From an uncultured Lachnospiraceae bacterium (GTDB taxonomy: Bacteria; Bacillota; Clostridia; Lachnospirales; Lachnospiraceae), in NCBI GenBank assembly GCA_910580015.1, contig CAJTVT010000026.1, positions 10,534-41,334 on the forward strand: 30,801 bases of DNA. The letters run 5' to 3'. Positions 8,208 to 16,686 of this stretch are shown here, piece by piece. Positions within the stretch are counted from its first letter, which is position 1. Each line of letters opens with the position of its first letter. The notes under the pieces were generated by a model. That model was not told the DNA's origin. It did not search any database and was given only the letters and a program-made list of their open reading frames with translations. The translations under genes were made by a program, and so were the position numbers.

Positions 8208-9170
8208 TTATAAATGAAAGCTCTTTTTCGTACTCGGAAATCTTTGGCGTTTTACATCCATAAGCATACTGATCCCTTCTGGCGACTTTTGACTTTTTGC
8301 TACCTCCAATAAGACCTCCATCTGAGCTGCATCTGTCACAAATTCTTCTGCAAGCCAGCGCAACTCCTCCCAATCTTCTTGTTCCACAAAGAATCTGGCA
8401 CACGTCTTTAGATGCTCAGACAACCATTTGATATATTCTAGTTTTGCCCCCATTTCCAGCTCATAGGAATAATGACACCTTGCCACCACTATCTCTATAA
8501 GATTTATCAAATCTATATTATATTTTCCCATCTCAAAAAGTCTGTCATACTCGCTGAAAATCACCTGTGTATTTCGAAAGGCATTTCGATATTGGATCCC
8601 CATGCCATGGGTCTGAGTGGAAATAATCCTTGCTGGTGTATTTTCCACTGCTTCCTCATAAAATTCTGGAAACACCAAACGAAAGATCGGTCCCTTTGCA
8701 TTTATTTTTGTGCCTTTTTTGGTATTTTCATACGCTTTATAACAATCCACTGTCACCTTTTGTTTTAAATCCTGTAAGATCTCTCGAAGGCAGGAGTTTC
8801 CTTCCATCCAATGCAGTTCCAACTGAGACAGATTTTCACAACCTGTAAAAGCGCCTGCACCAATATATGCCAAATTGCTGTATAAGGACAACTTTTGCAG
8901 CTTCAGACAATTATAGAAAATGTACCGTCCCAGCTTTCGGATAGTCTCCGGCAGATACAGCTCTTCCAATTTGGTTCCGCAAATGCAGGGAAGACTGTTG
9001 TCCCACTCTGGCTCATCCTCCATCTCCTCTGCAAAAGCATAAGCAGAGATTTCTGTCACCGGAAGTCCTTCCAACATCTGTGGAATTTTCACCACTGCAC
9101 TGCTGCTAAAGCATCGTAAAATGCAGATTTCATTCTCTCTTATCTCATACGCAAAGCTCTGTTCCACCAT
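8208..9170 (-). CDS. Leucine-rich-repeat (BspA/LRR_5-like) protein
   Basis: This 320-residue protein has about three BspA-type repeats in the first 130 residues, with patterns such as LPVTEISAYAF, LEELYLPETIRKLG and LSLYSNLAYIGAGAF. The C-terminal half is helical and lacks repeats. There is no signal peptide or membrane anchor, so it is probably cytoplasmic, unlike the cell-surface BspA proteins. It begins 11 bp after the folB-folK stop, with an AGGTG-type ribosome site, and is followed 79 bp later by the VWA gene and then the MoxR ATPase. I infer that it is a third component or adaptor of that AAA+/VWA system. An overlapping out-of-frame ORF at its 3' end was judged a shadow. Confidence 0.75.
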   Translation of the reverse strand: MVEQSFAYEIRENEICILRCFSSSAVVKIPQMLEGLPVTEISAYAFAEEMEDEPEWDNSLPCICGTKLEELYLPETIRKLGRYIFYNCLKLQKLSLYSNLAYIGAGAFTGCENLSQLELHWMEGNSCLREILQDLKQKVTVDCYKAYENTKKGTKINAKGPIFRLVFPEFYEEAVENTPARIISTQTHGMGIQYRNAFRNTQVIFSEYDRLFEMGKYNIDLINLIEIVVARCHYSYELEMGAKLEYIKWLSEHLKTCARFFVEQEDWEELRWLAEEFVTDAAQMEVLLEVAKSQKSPEGISMLMDVKRQRFPSTKKSFHL

Positions 9171-9181
9171 CTCACACCTGC

Positions 9182-10009
9182 TTATTTTAATTCTTCCAAC
9201 ATCTGTTGTACTGTCTTTTTCGTCAGCGGATGGCGATAAAAAGGCGCCAATTCTGCCAATGGTCCCAATACAAATTTCCGATTTTGCATATCTCTATGAG
9301 GAATCTCAAGGGATTCCAGATCTACGATCCAGTCATCATAAAAAATAATATCCAGATCCAAAGTTCGAGGCCCCCATCGGATATCCCGCTGGCGTCCTGC
9401 CTGCTGCTCTATCTGATGAAGCAGCTCTAGCAATTCCAGCGGAGATAAAAGCGTCCGAACTTTCAGCACTCCATTCAGAAAATCTGGCTGTTCTACACCA
9501 CCATAAGGTTCTGTGACAATCAATTTGGATTCCTGTTCCACCACACAGTCTGGATGCTCTCTCAGAGCCTTGATACCATTGCGTATCGATACTTCTCGTT
9601 CCCCCAAATTAGCTCCAACCGCAATGTAAGCGCTGTGCCATTCTCGGACAATCTGCACAGAAACTGCCTCCAAAGGAAGTCCCACAGGAGCCCAAGGCTT
9701 TACCACCTCCAAGGTGATTCTCTGTAGCAACGGAAACTGCAACAACAGCCCCCTAGCCATTTGCTCTGCGACCGCCTCAATAAGCTGAAATGTATGCTCC
9801 TTCATATAAGTAGAAATAAAATGGGCAACTTCCCCATAATGAACCGATTTTGTTAAATCATCTTTTAATCCTGCATTTCTTGTGGACAAACTGCAAATAG
9901 CATTGATTAAAAATTTCTGCCCCAGCTTATTTTCTTCTGGGTATACCCCATGATTTGCAAAAACCTCCAGATTTTTAATCCGAATCTGATCTGAGCACCC
10001 ACCTATCAT
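9182..10009 (-). CDS. folK: Bifunctional dihydroneopterin aldolase / HPPK
   Basis: The protein fuses two steps of folate synthesis: FolB (dihydroneopterin to hydroxymethyl-dihydropterin) at about residues 8-120, and FolK (pyrophosphorylation of that product by ATP) at about 125-270. FolB marks include IKNLEVFANHGVYPEE and a SVHYGEV segment. FolK marks include YIAVGANLGERE and the signature RWGPRTLDLDIIFYD. The ATG at 10009 is favoured because GGAGGAACTT immediately precedes it; the ATG 12 bp earlier lies within that ribosome site. It follows folP by a short gap. FolB-FolK fusions are common in Clostridia. The symbols folB and folK both apply. Confidence 0.95.
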   Translation of the reverse strand: MIGGCSDQIRIKNLEVFANHGVYPEENKLGQKFLINAICSLSTRNAGLKDDLTKSVHYGEVAHFISTYMKEHTFQLIEAVAEQMARGLLLQFPLLQRITLEVVKPWAPVGLPLEAVSVQIVREWHSAYIAVGANLGEREVSIRNGIKALREHPDCVVEQESKLIVTEPYGGVEQPDFLNGVLKVRTLLSPLELLELLHQIEQQAGRQRDIRWGPRTLDLDIIFYDDWIVDLESLEIPHRDMQNRKFVLGPLAELAPFYRHPLTKKTVQQMLEELK

Positions 10010-10032
10010 AAGTTCCTCCATTTCGTATCAAC

Positions 10033-10845
10033 TCAACGTTTCCTATTCCGGATCGCTTGTGCCATCTGAATCGCTCGTCTGTTCTCCTTGACGTCATGAA
10101 CCCGTACAAAGGTACAGTCTGCCAAAACTGCAAATACCGTGGTGACTAAGGTGCCTTCCACCCTCTCAGTCACAGGAAGATCCAGTGTCAGACCAACCAC
10201 AGATTTCCGAGAAGTCCCCAAAAGCAGCGGATATCCCAGCTCTTGCAGCTCTCCCAATTTATTTATAATTTCCAAGTTCTGTTCATAAGTTTTGCCAAAT
10301 CCCACACCTGGATCCAGAAGAATCCGCTCTTTCAAAATTCCTGCTTCTGTAGCCAACTGAAGAGATTTTCTTAAATCAGACTTTACTTCTTCCATAAAGT
10401 TCCCATATTCTGCACGTTCACGGTTATGCATGAGACAGCATGGTACACCAGACTCTGCAATGAGCTCAGCCATCTTTGCATCGTACTGTAAGCCCCAAAT
10501 ATCATTCACCAGATCCGCTCCTGCCTCTATCGCGGCTTTGGCCACTTTCGCTTTATACGTATCAATAGATACAGGAATATCAAATCTTTTTTTAATCATT
10601 TCAATTACAGAAGTTGTTCTTTGGATTTCCTCTTCCTCTGTAATCTGCTGATATCCTGGTCTTGTAGATTCCCCTCCAACATCAATGAGATCTGCGCCAT
10701 CTACCACCATCTGCTTCACATGCGTCAACGCTGCATCTATCTGATTGTACTTTCCCCCATCGGAAAAAGAATCTGGCGTTACATTTAAAATCCCCATGAT
10801 ATAAGTTGCCCCTGATGTCTGAAATTCTCTATTGCCAATTATCAT
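10033..10845 (-). CDS. folP: Dihydropteroate synthase
   Basis: This 270-residue TIM-barrel enzyme joins p-aminobenzoate to hydroxymethyl-dihydropterin pyrophosphate; it is the target of sulfonamides. The expected signatures are present in order: MGILNVTPDSFSDGG near residue 18, DLIDVGGESTRPG near 53, SIDTYKA near 98, VNDIWG, LLDPGVGFGKT near 176, GTSRKS near 214 and RVHDV near 252. The length is normal. It lies between folE and the folB-folK fusion in the fol operon, with AAGGA about 9 nt before the ATG. Confidence 0.96.
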   Translation of the reverse strand: MIIGNREFQTSGATYIMGILNVTPDSFSDGGKYNQIDAALTHVKQMVVDGADLIDVGGESTRPGYQQITEEEEIQRTTSVIEMIKKRFDIPVSIDTYKAKVAKAAIEAGADLVNDIWGLQYDAKMAELIAESGVPCCLMHNRERAEYGNFMEEVKSDLRKSLQLATEAGILKERILLDPGVGFGKTYEQNLEIINKLGELQELGYPLLLGTSRKSVVGLTLDLPVTERVEGTLVTTVFAVLADCTFVRVHDVKENRRAIQMAQAIRNRKR

Positions 10846-10895
10846 TCTGTCTGTTCCTTTCCTGTCTGCATTTTCAGTCTAAATTCGTCGTTGTC

Positions 10896-11453
10896 TTATC
10901 GTCCCATCATTCTCCAAAACTCTTCCTGTAATCTTTGGTTTTCCATAAATACCCCTCTGGTGATCACTGTGACTGTCTGTGCTCCCGGCTTTTTGATACC
11001 TCGCATTGTCATACACATATGTTCTGCTTCCAGCATCACAATCACCCCTTTGGGCCTTAAATACTCCATCAATGCATCTGCAATCTGCGCTGTCAGTTGT
11101 TCCTGAATCTGAGGACGGCGGGCATAAACCTCCACTGTACGCGCTAATTTGCTTAATCCTGCCACTTTGCCATCTGGAAGATAGGCGACATGCGCCTTCC
11201 CATAAAAAGGAAGAAAATGATGCTCACAGATGGAATAAAACACAATGTCCTTCTCAAGCACCATCCCGCAATCCGCCGCCTGAAAAGTCTTAGACAGCAC
11301 CTCCTTGGGGCTTTGATTCAAACCAGCAAAAATTTCCTCATACATGCGCGCAATCCGATCAGGAGTCTCCTGAAGCCCTTCCCTGGATAAATCTTCTCCA
11401 ATTCCTTCCAAAAGCAATTCCACTGCCTGCTTAATTTTCTCTTTATCAATCAT
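10896..11453 (-). CDS. folE: GTP cyclohydrolase I
   Basis: This enzyme converts GTP to dihydroneopterin triphosphate, the first committed step of folate synthesis. The 185-residue length is typical. The zinc/active-site segment SICEHHFLPFYGKAHVAYLP and the second cysteine in HMCMTMRGIKKPG are intact, and the N-terminal helix motif ETPDRIARMYEEIF is present. The start overlaps the 3' end of folC by 8 bp, with AAGGAG inside the folC coding region, so translation is probably coupled. The folC-folE-folP-folBK order makes a near-complete branch; folA, folQ and the pab genes are not in the window. Confidence 0.96.
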   Translation of the reverse strand: MIDKEKIKQAVELLLEGIGEDLSREGLQETPDRIARMYEEIFAGLNQSPKEVLSKTFQAADCGMVLEKDIVFYSICEHHFLPFYGKAHVAYLPDGKVAGLSKLARTVEVYARRPQIQEQLTAQIADALMEYLRPKGVIVMLEAEHMCMTMRGIKKPGAQTVTVITRGVFMENQRLQEEFWRMMGR

Positions 11454-12756
11454 AATCCAATTTCTCCTTGAGAATCTCCCGCAATTCTTTCAGATAGGAC
11501 AGGGAACCAAATGCAAGCGCCATGGCATCTTTTGACAAGACATTTTTAAATGTCTGCTCCACTGCCTGTCCCAGACTAGGACAATACGTCACATCGTCAT
11601 GATACTTCTCTGCTTCCTGTGCCAATGCCTGACCATCCATAGCCCTTGGATGTATCGGGGTCACCGTAAATACCTTCCACGCCAATGGAAGCATAATTCT
11701 AAGCATTTCCTCATGGTCTTTATCTGCAAGTACCCCTATTATATAAATTATTTTGTAATTTGTAAAACCCCTTTTCAAAGTTTCACACAATTTTTTTGCC
11801 GCATCTGCATTGTGGGCACCATCCATTATCACCAAAGGATTCTGGCTCAAAATGGAAAAACGCCCTTCCCAATAAGCCTTTTCAAGCCCCCTTCGGATCG
11901 CATCATCCAGAATGGAAATTCCCAAAGTCCGAAGAATCTTTGCAGTCTCGATCGCACAAATCGCATTTTGGACCTGATATACCCCCATCATACAAAGGCC
12001 AAGCTCCCCAATTCCCTCATACCAAAAGCGCAATGTTCTCTGACTTACACAATAGGAAATACTTTTTGCCTGTCTCTCATCACAAAAAATTAGCTCAGCT
12101 CGCTTTTTTTTACAAGCCTCCTTTAAAATCTGCATCACCTGCGGCTGCTTTGGCAATGCAGCCACTACTGGGCATCCCTCTTTTACAATCCCTGCTTTCA
12201 CCTGTGCAATCTCTTCCAGGCTTTGGCCCAAAAATTTCATATGATCCATACTAATTGATGTGAGAACACTGACCAGAGGCTTTTGAATGATATTTGTGGC
12301 ATCCGTCGCCCCTCCCATCCCTGTCTCCAGTACCACAATTTGGCATTTTTTCTGATAAAAATATAAAAATGCGGCCGCCGTCTCCACCTCAAATGCCGTA
12401 GGGTGACACCTCCCTTTGGCTGTCATTCGCATACAGGCAGACTCTATCTGTGAAAGAATCTTGGCAAATTCTTTTTCTGTGATCTTTGTGCCATTCACCT
12501 GATACTGTTCCATCCTTCCAAAGACGGCTGGTGAAGTATAAGTACCCACTCGCACCCCAGCTTCCATAAGAATAGAAGATATCATAGTACACACCGAACC
12601 TTTTCCATTGGTTCCTGCTACATGAATCATTTGTAACTCCTCCTGAACATCTCCAAGCTCCGCCATCAGCTCACGGATGCTGTCAAGTCCCAAGATGATA
12701 CCACTGTTCTTATTAAGCTCCTCAAAATATGCCTGTACTTCTGATTCCTGCAACAT
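11446..12756 (-). CDS. folC: Folylpolyglutamate synthase / dihydrofolate synthase
   Basis: This Mur-ligase-like enzyme adds glutamate to dihydropteroate and to tetrahydrofolate. The P-loop AGTNGKGSV, the LETGMGGATDATN segment and MDGAHN in the C-terminal domain are all visible. The start at 12756 gives 436 residues and is chosen because GGAGG lies about 8 nt upstream; the longer reading from 12807 begins inside the leader hairpin, far from any ribosome site. It is the first gene of the fol operon, with a strong sigma-A promoter about 95 bp upstream and a hairpin-forming leader between. Confidence 0.94.
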   Translation of the reverse strand: MLQESEVQAYFEELNKNSGIILGLDSIRELMAELGDVQEELQMIHVAGTNGKGSVCTMISSILMEAGVRVGTYTSPAVFGRMEQYQVNGTKITEKEFAKILSQIESACMRMTAKGRCHPTAFEVETAAAFLYFYQKKCQIVVLETGMGGATDATNIIQKPLVSVLTSISMDHMKFLGQSLEEIAQVKAGIVKEGCPVVAALPKQPQVMQILKEACKKKRAELIFCDERQAKSISYCVSQRTLRFWYEGIGELGLCMMGVYQVQNAICAIETAKILRTLGISILDDAIRRGLEKAYWEGRFSILSQNPLVIMDGAHNADAAKKLCETLKRGFTNYKIIYIIGVLADKDHEEMLRIMLPLAWKVFTVTPIHPRAMDGQALAQEAEKYHDDVTYCPSLGQAVEQTFKNVLSKDAMALAFGSLSYLKELREILKEKLDYD

Positions 12757-12790
12757 TGCTCGTTCCTCCATGGGCTTTTTCTTTTCACAG

Positions 12791-12820
12791 AAGAAAAAAG
12801 AGTCCATTTATGAACTCTTT
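12791..12820 (-). terminator. Leader hairpin before folC (possible attenuator)
   Basis: In the folC leader, 12811-12820 pairs with 12797-12806 over 10 bp (one G-U pair) around a TAAA loop, followed on the minus strand by a T-rich stretch (TTTCTT). The T-rich 3' part can pair instead with an A-rich segment about 20 nt further on (AAGAAAAAG), making an overlapping alternative stem. No THF riboswitch consensus was recognised. Confidence 0.4.
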
Positions 12821-12851
12821 CTATTCTTTCTTATATTATATTGATAAGTTT

Positions 12852-12880
12852 ATTATATCAATAAGGCTCTTCCATGTAAA
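12852..12880 (-). promoter_or_regulatory. Sigma-A promoter of the fol operon
   Basis: The minus strand has TTTACA (12875-12880), a 17-bp spacer and a perfect TATAAT (12852-12857). It drives folC and, as there is no evident terminator between genes, probably folE, folP, folBK and the LRR-VWA-MoxR genes. Confidence 0.82.
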
Positions 12881-13009
12881 GGATTATTTCTTTTTGGCGA
12901 TTTTCCCATAGACTAAGCCAACCTTCTACCTTTCCTATATAAAATCCACCAGTTTATAAAGAAAATCTTAATATTTACTATACGAAACGTAAATTTTGCG
13001 TATATCCAG

Positions 13010-13038
13010 TTGACTTTTGTCCTGAATTGATCTAATCT
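13010..13038 (+). promoter_or_regulatory. Sigma-A promoter of the LTA-synthase-like gene
   Basis: TTGACT (13010-13015), a 17-bp spacer and TAATCT (13033-13038) lie about 60 bp before the chosen start codon. Bases 12881-13009, between the divergent promoters, hold no gene and no further motif I recognise. Confidence 0.6.
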
Positions 13039-13101
13039 TTGCTATGTAAAAACGCATATTCATATTTTGTTCATAATAAATTCATAATATGGAGGAAACT
13101 T

Positions 13102-15357
13102 ATGATTAACACAGCAAAACACACTTTACAAAAGTTTACCCAAAAATATAAACATTTATGTAAAAAAAGCAACAAAGGGGAACAAAAACATTTGTTAAGA
13201 CCAGAACAGAAAACAAAACTGATCGCCTTTTTAAATCGGTATTCCCTGATGTTCCACTACATACTTGCGTGCTCCATCTGCTTTCTCATAGAAGTAATCT
13301 CCAGACACTCCTTTGGGGACGCTTTCGCATTTGTGTTTGACAGGGGACTTGCCTTTTTATACAATTCACTGATCGTTTTCACTTCTCTTCACCTTGTTTA
13401 TTTTTTCCGAAGAAGAGCTTTGATGCGTACTGTAATCAGCGTACTTTGGCTGTTTTTGGGAACCATCAATGGGTGTGTGCTGCTGAAACGTGTCACTCCC
13501 TTCACCTACACAGATGTGAAACTGATCAATGACTTATTTACCATGAAGAGTAACTATTTCAGCAATTTGGAGGCAATCGCCGTGATTTTGCTGGTGGTAA
13601 CTGTCCTTGTTGGAATCGTTATACTATGGAAAAAAGGTCCAAAATATCAGGGAAAACAAAATCGGCTTGCCAGCACCCTTGCCATTGGCCTCTTTGCATT
13701 TCTCATCCCCATGGTGACAAATGCGGCTGTCAGCAACAACATTCTTGCCGACTATTTTGAAAATATTGCACAAGGTTACAAAGATTACGGATTTGTATAC
13801 AGTTTTTCCGCAAGCGTGGTTGATCAGGGTATGACGGCTCCTCCTAAATATTCTCAGGAAAGCGTTGATTCTACCCTTGCCAAAATGGACACCCCAGATA
13901 CCGATACCAAGGAACTTCCCAATGTGATCTGTGTCCTTTTGGAATCCTTTCTTGACCCCAAGGAAGTAAATTTTCTGAATCTCTCAGAAAATCCGATTCC
14001 AAACTTTGACAATTTATATGAGAACTTCTCCTCTGGGTATCTTACCGTACCTGTAGTAGGCGCTGGCACTGCCAATACAGAATTTGAAATTTTAACGGGT
14101 ATGGGGATGCAGTTTTTCGGTCTTGGAGAATATCCATACAAGACAATTTTGAAATCCACTTCCTGCGAGAGCATAGCTTCTGACCTTGGAAAGAACTTGA
14201 ACTATGGAACCCATGTGGTGCATAACAATGGCGGCAATTTCTACAGCCGAAGAAATGCTTTTACACAAATGGGATTTGACAGTTTTATCAGCAAAGAGAT
14301 GATGAATATTCAGGAATATACTCCTCTGGGCACCTGGCCTACAGACAATATCTTAATCGGTGAGGTACAAAAAGCACTGGATTCCACCGAACAGCAAGAC
14401 TTTATCTATACAATTACAGTTCAGGGACATGGAGCCTATCCTGCGGAACAGGTGATAAAGAATCCTGAAATTACGGTTACTGGGGCCTCAGACGAAGCTA
14501 AAAACAACGAATGGGAATATTATGTGAATCAGCTCCACGAAGTAGATAAATTTATTGCAGACTTGATCGATATGCTCTCCGCACGAGATGAGAAAACGAT
14601 GGTGGTATTCTTTGGTGACCATCTCCCTACCATGGGATTAACCAACGAAGACATGAAAAGTGGAGATATTTTCAAAACCAAATATGCTACTTGGAATAAT
14701 TTTGGAGCAGAAAAAGTTAGTCAGGATTTGACTTCCTACCAATTACTTGCAAGCATCACCGATCAGGCTAACATCCACGAAGGAACTATGTTTTCCTTCC
14801 ACCAGAATCACAACTACAACATAACAGACGATTATTCGAAAGATATGGAATTGCTGCAATATGATATCTTATGTGGTAAACGGTATGCATACCATGGAAA
14901 AGATCTCTATCCAGCTTCTATGCTCCAGATGGGCGTGCAAGATATCACCGCGGACCGGCTGGAAGAACAGTCAGACGGACTTCATATATATGGTGCAAAC
15001 TATACAAAGTGGAGTAAAGTATTTGTGAATGGTGTAAAAGTTCCAACTTCCTTCCTCAGCGATACAGAGTTGGTGATCTCCATGGGAGATTTAAAAGAGG
15101 GGACAAATGTTTTGACCGTAAATCAGATGGGTTCCTCCGATACCATTTTCCGAAGCTCCAATGAAATCTCTTATTTGATACCGATAACGCCAGATACAAA
15201 GCCGGTTGTTCCTGTGGATGACACCATAGAAGAAACCCCCAGCAGCATCGACCGCGCGGTGAACAGTGAACGAAACGAAGCAACTTCAGAAGAACTTGAT
15301 TCTCAAATTACTTCTCCTGCATCTTCTGAGGAAGACACAACCATATCCGAGCAATAA
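13102..15357 (+). CDS. LTA synthase family sulfatase-fold membrane protein
   Basis: This protein of 751 residues belongs to the lipoteichoic acid synthase/phosphoglycerol transferase family, which transfers glycerol phosphate from phosphatidylglycerol outside the membrane. Five hydrophobic segments occupy about residues 45-220. The extracellular sulfatase domain follows: metal-binding E in CVLLESF, the nucleophile-type threonine in GAGTANTEFEILTG, and FFGDHLP near the end. A beta-rich domain resembling IPT/TIG folds comes next (LHIYGANYTKWSKVFVNG), then a Ser/Thr/Glu-rich tail of about 50 residues. The tail and extra domain are not part of classical LtaS, so function as LtaS itself is not certain. 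GGAGG 6 nt before the ATG fixes the start. It is one of only two intact genes on the plus strand. Confidence 0.85.
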   Translation: MINTAKHTLQKFTQKYKHLCKKSNKGEQKHLLRPEQKTKLIAFLNRYSLMFHYILACSICFLIEVISRHSFGDAFAFVFDRGLAFLYNSLIVFTSLHLVYFFRRRALMRTVISVLWLFLGTINGCVLLKRVTPFTYTDVKLINDLFTMKSNYFSNLEAIAVILLVVTVLVGIVILWKKGPKYQGKQNRLASTLAIGLFAFLIPMVTNAAVSNNILADYFENIAQGYKDYGFVYSFSASVVDQGMTAPPKYSQESVDSTLAKMDTPDTDTKELPNVICVLLESFLDPKEVNFLNLSENPIPNFDNLYENFSSGYLTVPVVGAGTANTEFEILTGMGMQFFGLGEYPYKTILKSTSCESIASDLGKNLNYGTHVVHNNGGNFYSRRNAFTQMGFDSFISKEMMNIQEYTPLGTWPTDNILIGEVQKALDSTEQQDFIYTITVQGHGAYPAEQVIKNPEITVTGASDEAKNNEWEYYVNQLHEVDKFIADLIDMLSARDEKTMVVFFGDHLPTMGLTNEDMKSGDIFKTKYATWNNFGAEKVSQDLTSYQLLASITDQANIHEGTMFSFHQNHNYNITDDYSKDMELLQYDILCGKRYAYHGKDLYPASMLQMGVQDITADRLEEQSDGLHIYGANYTKWSKVFVNGVKVPTSFLSDTELVISMGDLKEGTNVLTVNQMGSSDTIFRSSNEISYLIPITPDTKPVVPVDDTIEETPSSIDRAVNSERNEATSEELDSQITSPASSEEDTTISEQ

Positions 15358-15361
15358 CCAT

Positions 15362-15411
15362 AAAAAATGACTGCCTGCGGCATATTCTCTGCTACAGACA
15401 GTCATTTTTAT
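15362..15411. terminator. Bidirectional intrinsic terminator
   Basis: AAAAATGACTG at about 15363-15373 pairs with CAGTCATTTTT at about 15399-15409, with a few further pairs after one mismatch. A-runs and T-runs on the outsides allow function in both directions between the convergent LTA-synthase-like and MBL-fold genes. Confidence 0.8.
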
Positions 15412-15435
15412 AATTCCAATCAATGCAAAAAACAA

Positions 15436-16662
15436 TTACGGATTGCAATTTCCACAGGGCTCATAGCCTGCTTCCACAAGTTCTTGTCTAGAACTTGTGC
15501 TATTCTTTCTGTGTTCTTTTTTCATTTGATCTACGCTGCTGCATGAAGGTAGATGAAATTTCTCTGTGTTACTGTTTATCACATAGCCCGCCTCTGAGTC
15601 ATCTTCGGTCTCGTTGTTCTCCTGTTTCTTATCGTTGTCCTTTGATTTTTTTCCTCCTCCCTGAGGTTCTCCAGCTTTCCAACTCTCACTGGGAGCACAA
15701 TTCCAGGTAATCTCACTTCCATCGGACACTGCCACAATCGTTCCCTGTTCATCTGTACGATATACCTTAGCTCCAATACTTCGGAACTGATTCATTGCAC
15801 CTGCTCTTGGATGACCATAGCTGTTACCTTCTCCGCAGCTAATCACCACAGACTCCGGCTTCACTTCCTCCAGAAAATCCGCCGTATTTGCCGTATCACT
15901 GCCATGATGCGCTGCTTTCATAACATCTGCCGATAAATCGATTCCCTCTGCCAGCATATCATGTTCCGCATCTTCCTCTGCATCTCCAGTAAAAATAAAA
16001 CGATTTTCCCCAAAAGACAATACAATCCCTACAGAATAGTCATTCCAGTTATCCCCATAGTTTTCTTCCACAGGCGCAATAATTGTAAATTCTGCATTTC
16101 CCAGTGAATAGGTATCTCCCACAACTGGATAAGTCACATGTTCCTTCTTATCCTTAATCACTTTCAATACATCCTGGTATGTCTTAGTGTCTTTCTGTAA
16201 ATCAGGCATGATAACCTGATCCCAAGAAAATTTATATAATACCACATCAAGCCCACCCACATGGTCAGAATCTGGATGTGTCCCAATCACATATTCCAAA
16301 TGCTCGATTCCCTGTGACTGAAGATAGGACTGCACCGCAGTCCCCTTATCATTGTCTCCCCCATCAATGAGCATCGCATGGTTGCCCTGACGAATCAAGG
16401 TGGCATCCCCCTGCCCTACATCCAGATAATGAACTTCCAGAGTCCCCGTATCACCAGAACCGCCTTCTGTAATCTCTGCCCTGTTTCCTGCATCCAAACT
16501 CCCTGAGTCTAAAAAATTTCCACATCCCGATACAAAAATCACCAATAGAAATAGCAGGAACATCTGTCCTGCTATTCTAAAGCAATGATCAAGTTGCAAC
16601 GATTTTTTGAAATTACTCCTTCCTGGCGCTTTTGCCAGAATGGTATCCTTCTTTTGTCCCAT
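15436..16662 (-). CDS. Secreted or lipid-anchored ComEC-like MBL-fold metallohydrolase
   Basis: The 408-residue protein has a hydrophobic segment at about 30-46 ending in VSGC, which fits a lipoprotein signal, though the N-terminal cytoplasmic stretch is long. An MBL-fold domain like the C-terminal part of ComEC follows: LDVGQGDATLI, IGTHPDSDHVGG (the HxHxDH-type motif as HPDSDH), FTGDAEEDAE and KAAHHGS. After a low-complexity Lys/Asp/Glu linker there is a small C-terminal domain with CSS and CGNC cysteines, of the kind often attached to MBL or nuclease proteins and sometimes likened to the Ada metal-binding domain. It begins 24 bp after the coiled-coil gene, so the two form an operon. It may cleave extracellular nucleic acid or nucleotides; this is inference. 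Confidence 0.82.
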   Translation of the reverse strand: MGQKKDTILAKAPGRSNFKKSLQLDHCFRIAGQMFLLFLLVIFVSGCGNFLDSGSLDAGNRAEITEGGSGDTGTLEVHYLDVGQGDATLIRQGNHAMLIDGGDNDKGTAVQSYLQSQGIEHLEYVIGTHPDSDHVGGLDVVLYKFSWDQVIMPDLQKDTKTYQDVLKVIKDKKEHVTYPVVGDTYSLGNAEFTIIAPVEENYGDNWNDYSVGIVLSFGENRFIFTGDAEEDAEHDMLAEGIDLSADVMKAAHHGSDTANTADFLEEVKPESVVISCGEGNSYGHPRAGAMNQFRSIGAKVYRTDEQGTIVAVSDGSEITWNCAPSESWKAGEPQGGGKKSKDNDKKQENNETEDDSEAGYVINSNTEKFHLPSCSSVDQMKKEHRKNSTSSRQELVEAGYEPCGNCNP

Positions 16663-16686
16663 GCCGCAATAACCTCTCTTATCTTT

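Noticed and set aside
8179..8403. 74-codon frame overlapping the 3' end of the LRR gene, considered as a frameshifted LRR tail
   Set aside because: The LRR frame itself ends in a natural-looking charged helix and needs no correction; the overlapping frame has shadow-like composition.
12757..12900. Tetrahydrofolate riboswitch before folC
   Set aside because: The leader is only about 90 nt, AT-rich, and none of the conserved THF-riboswitch core segments was recognised.
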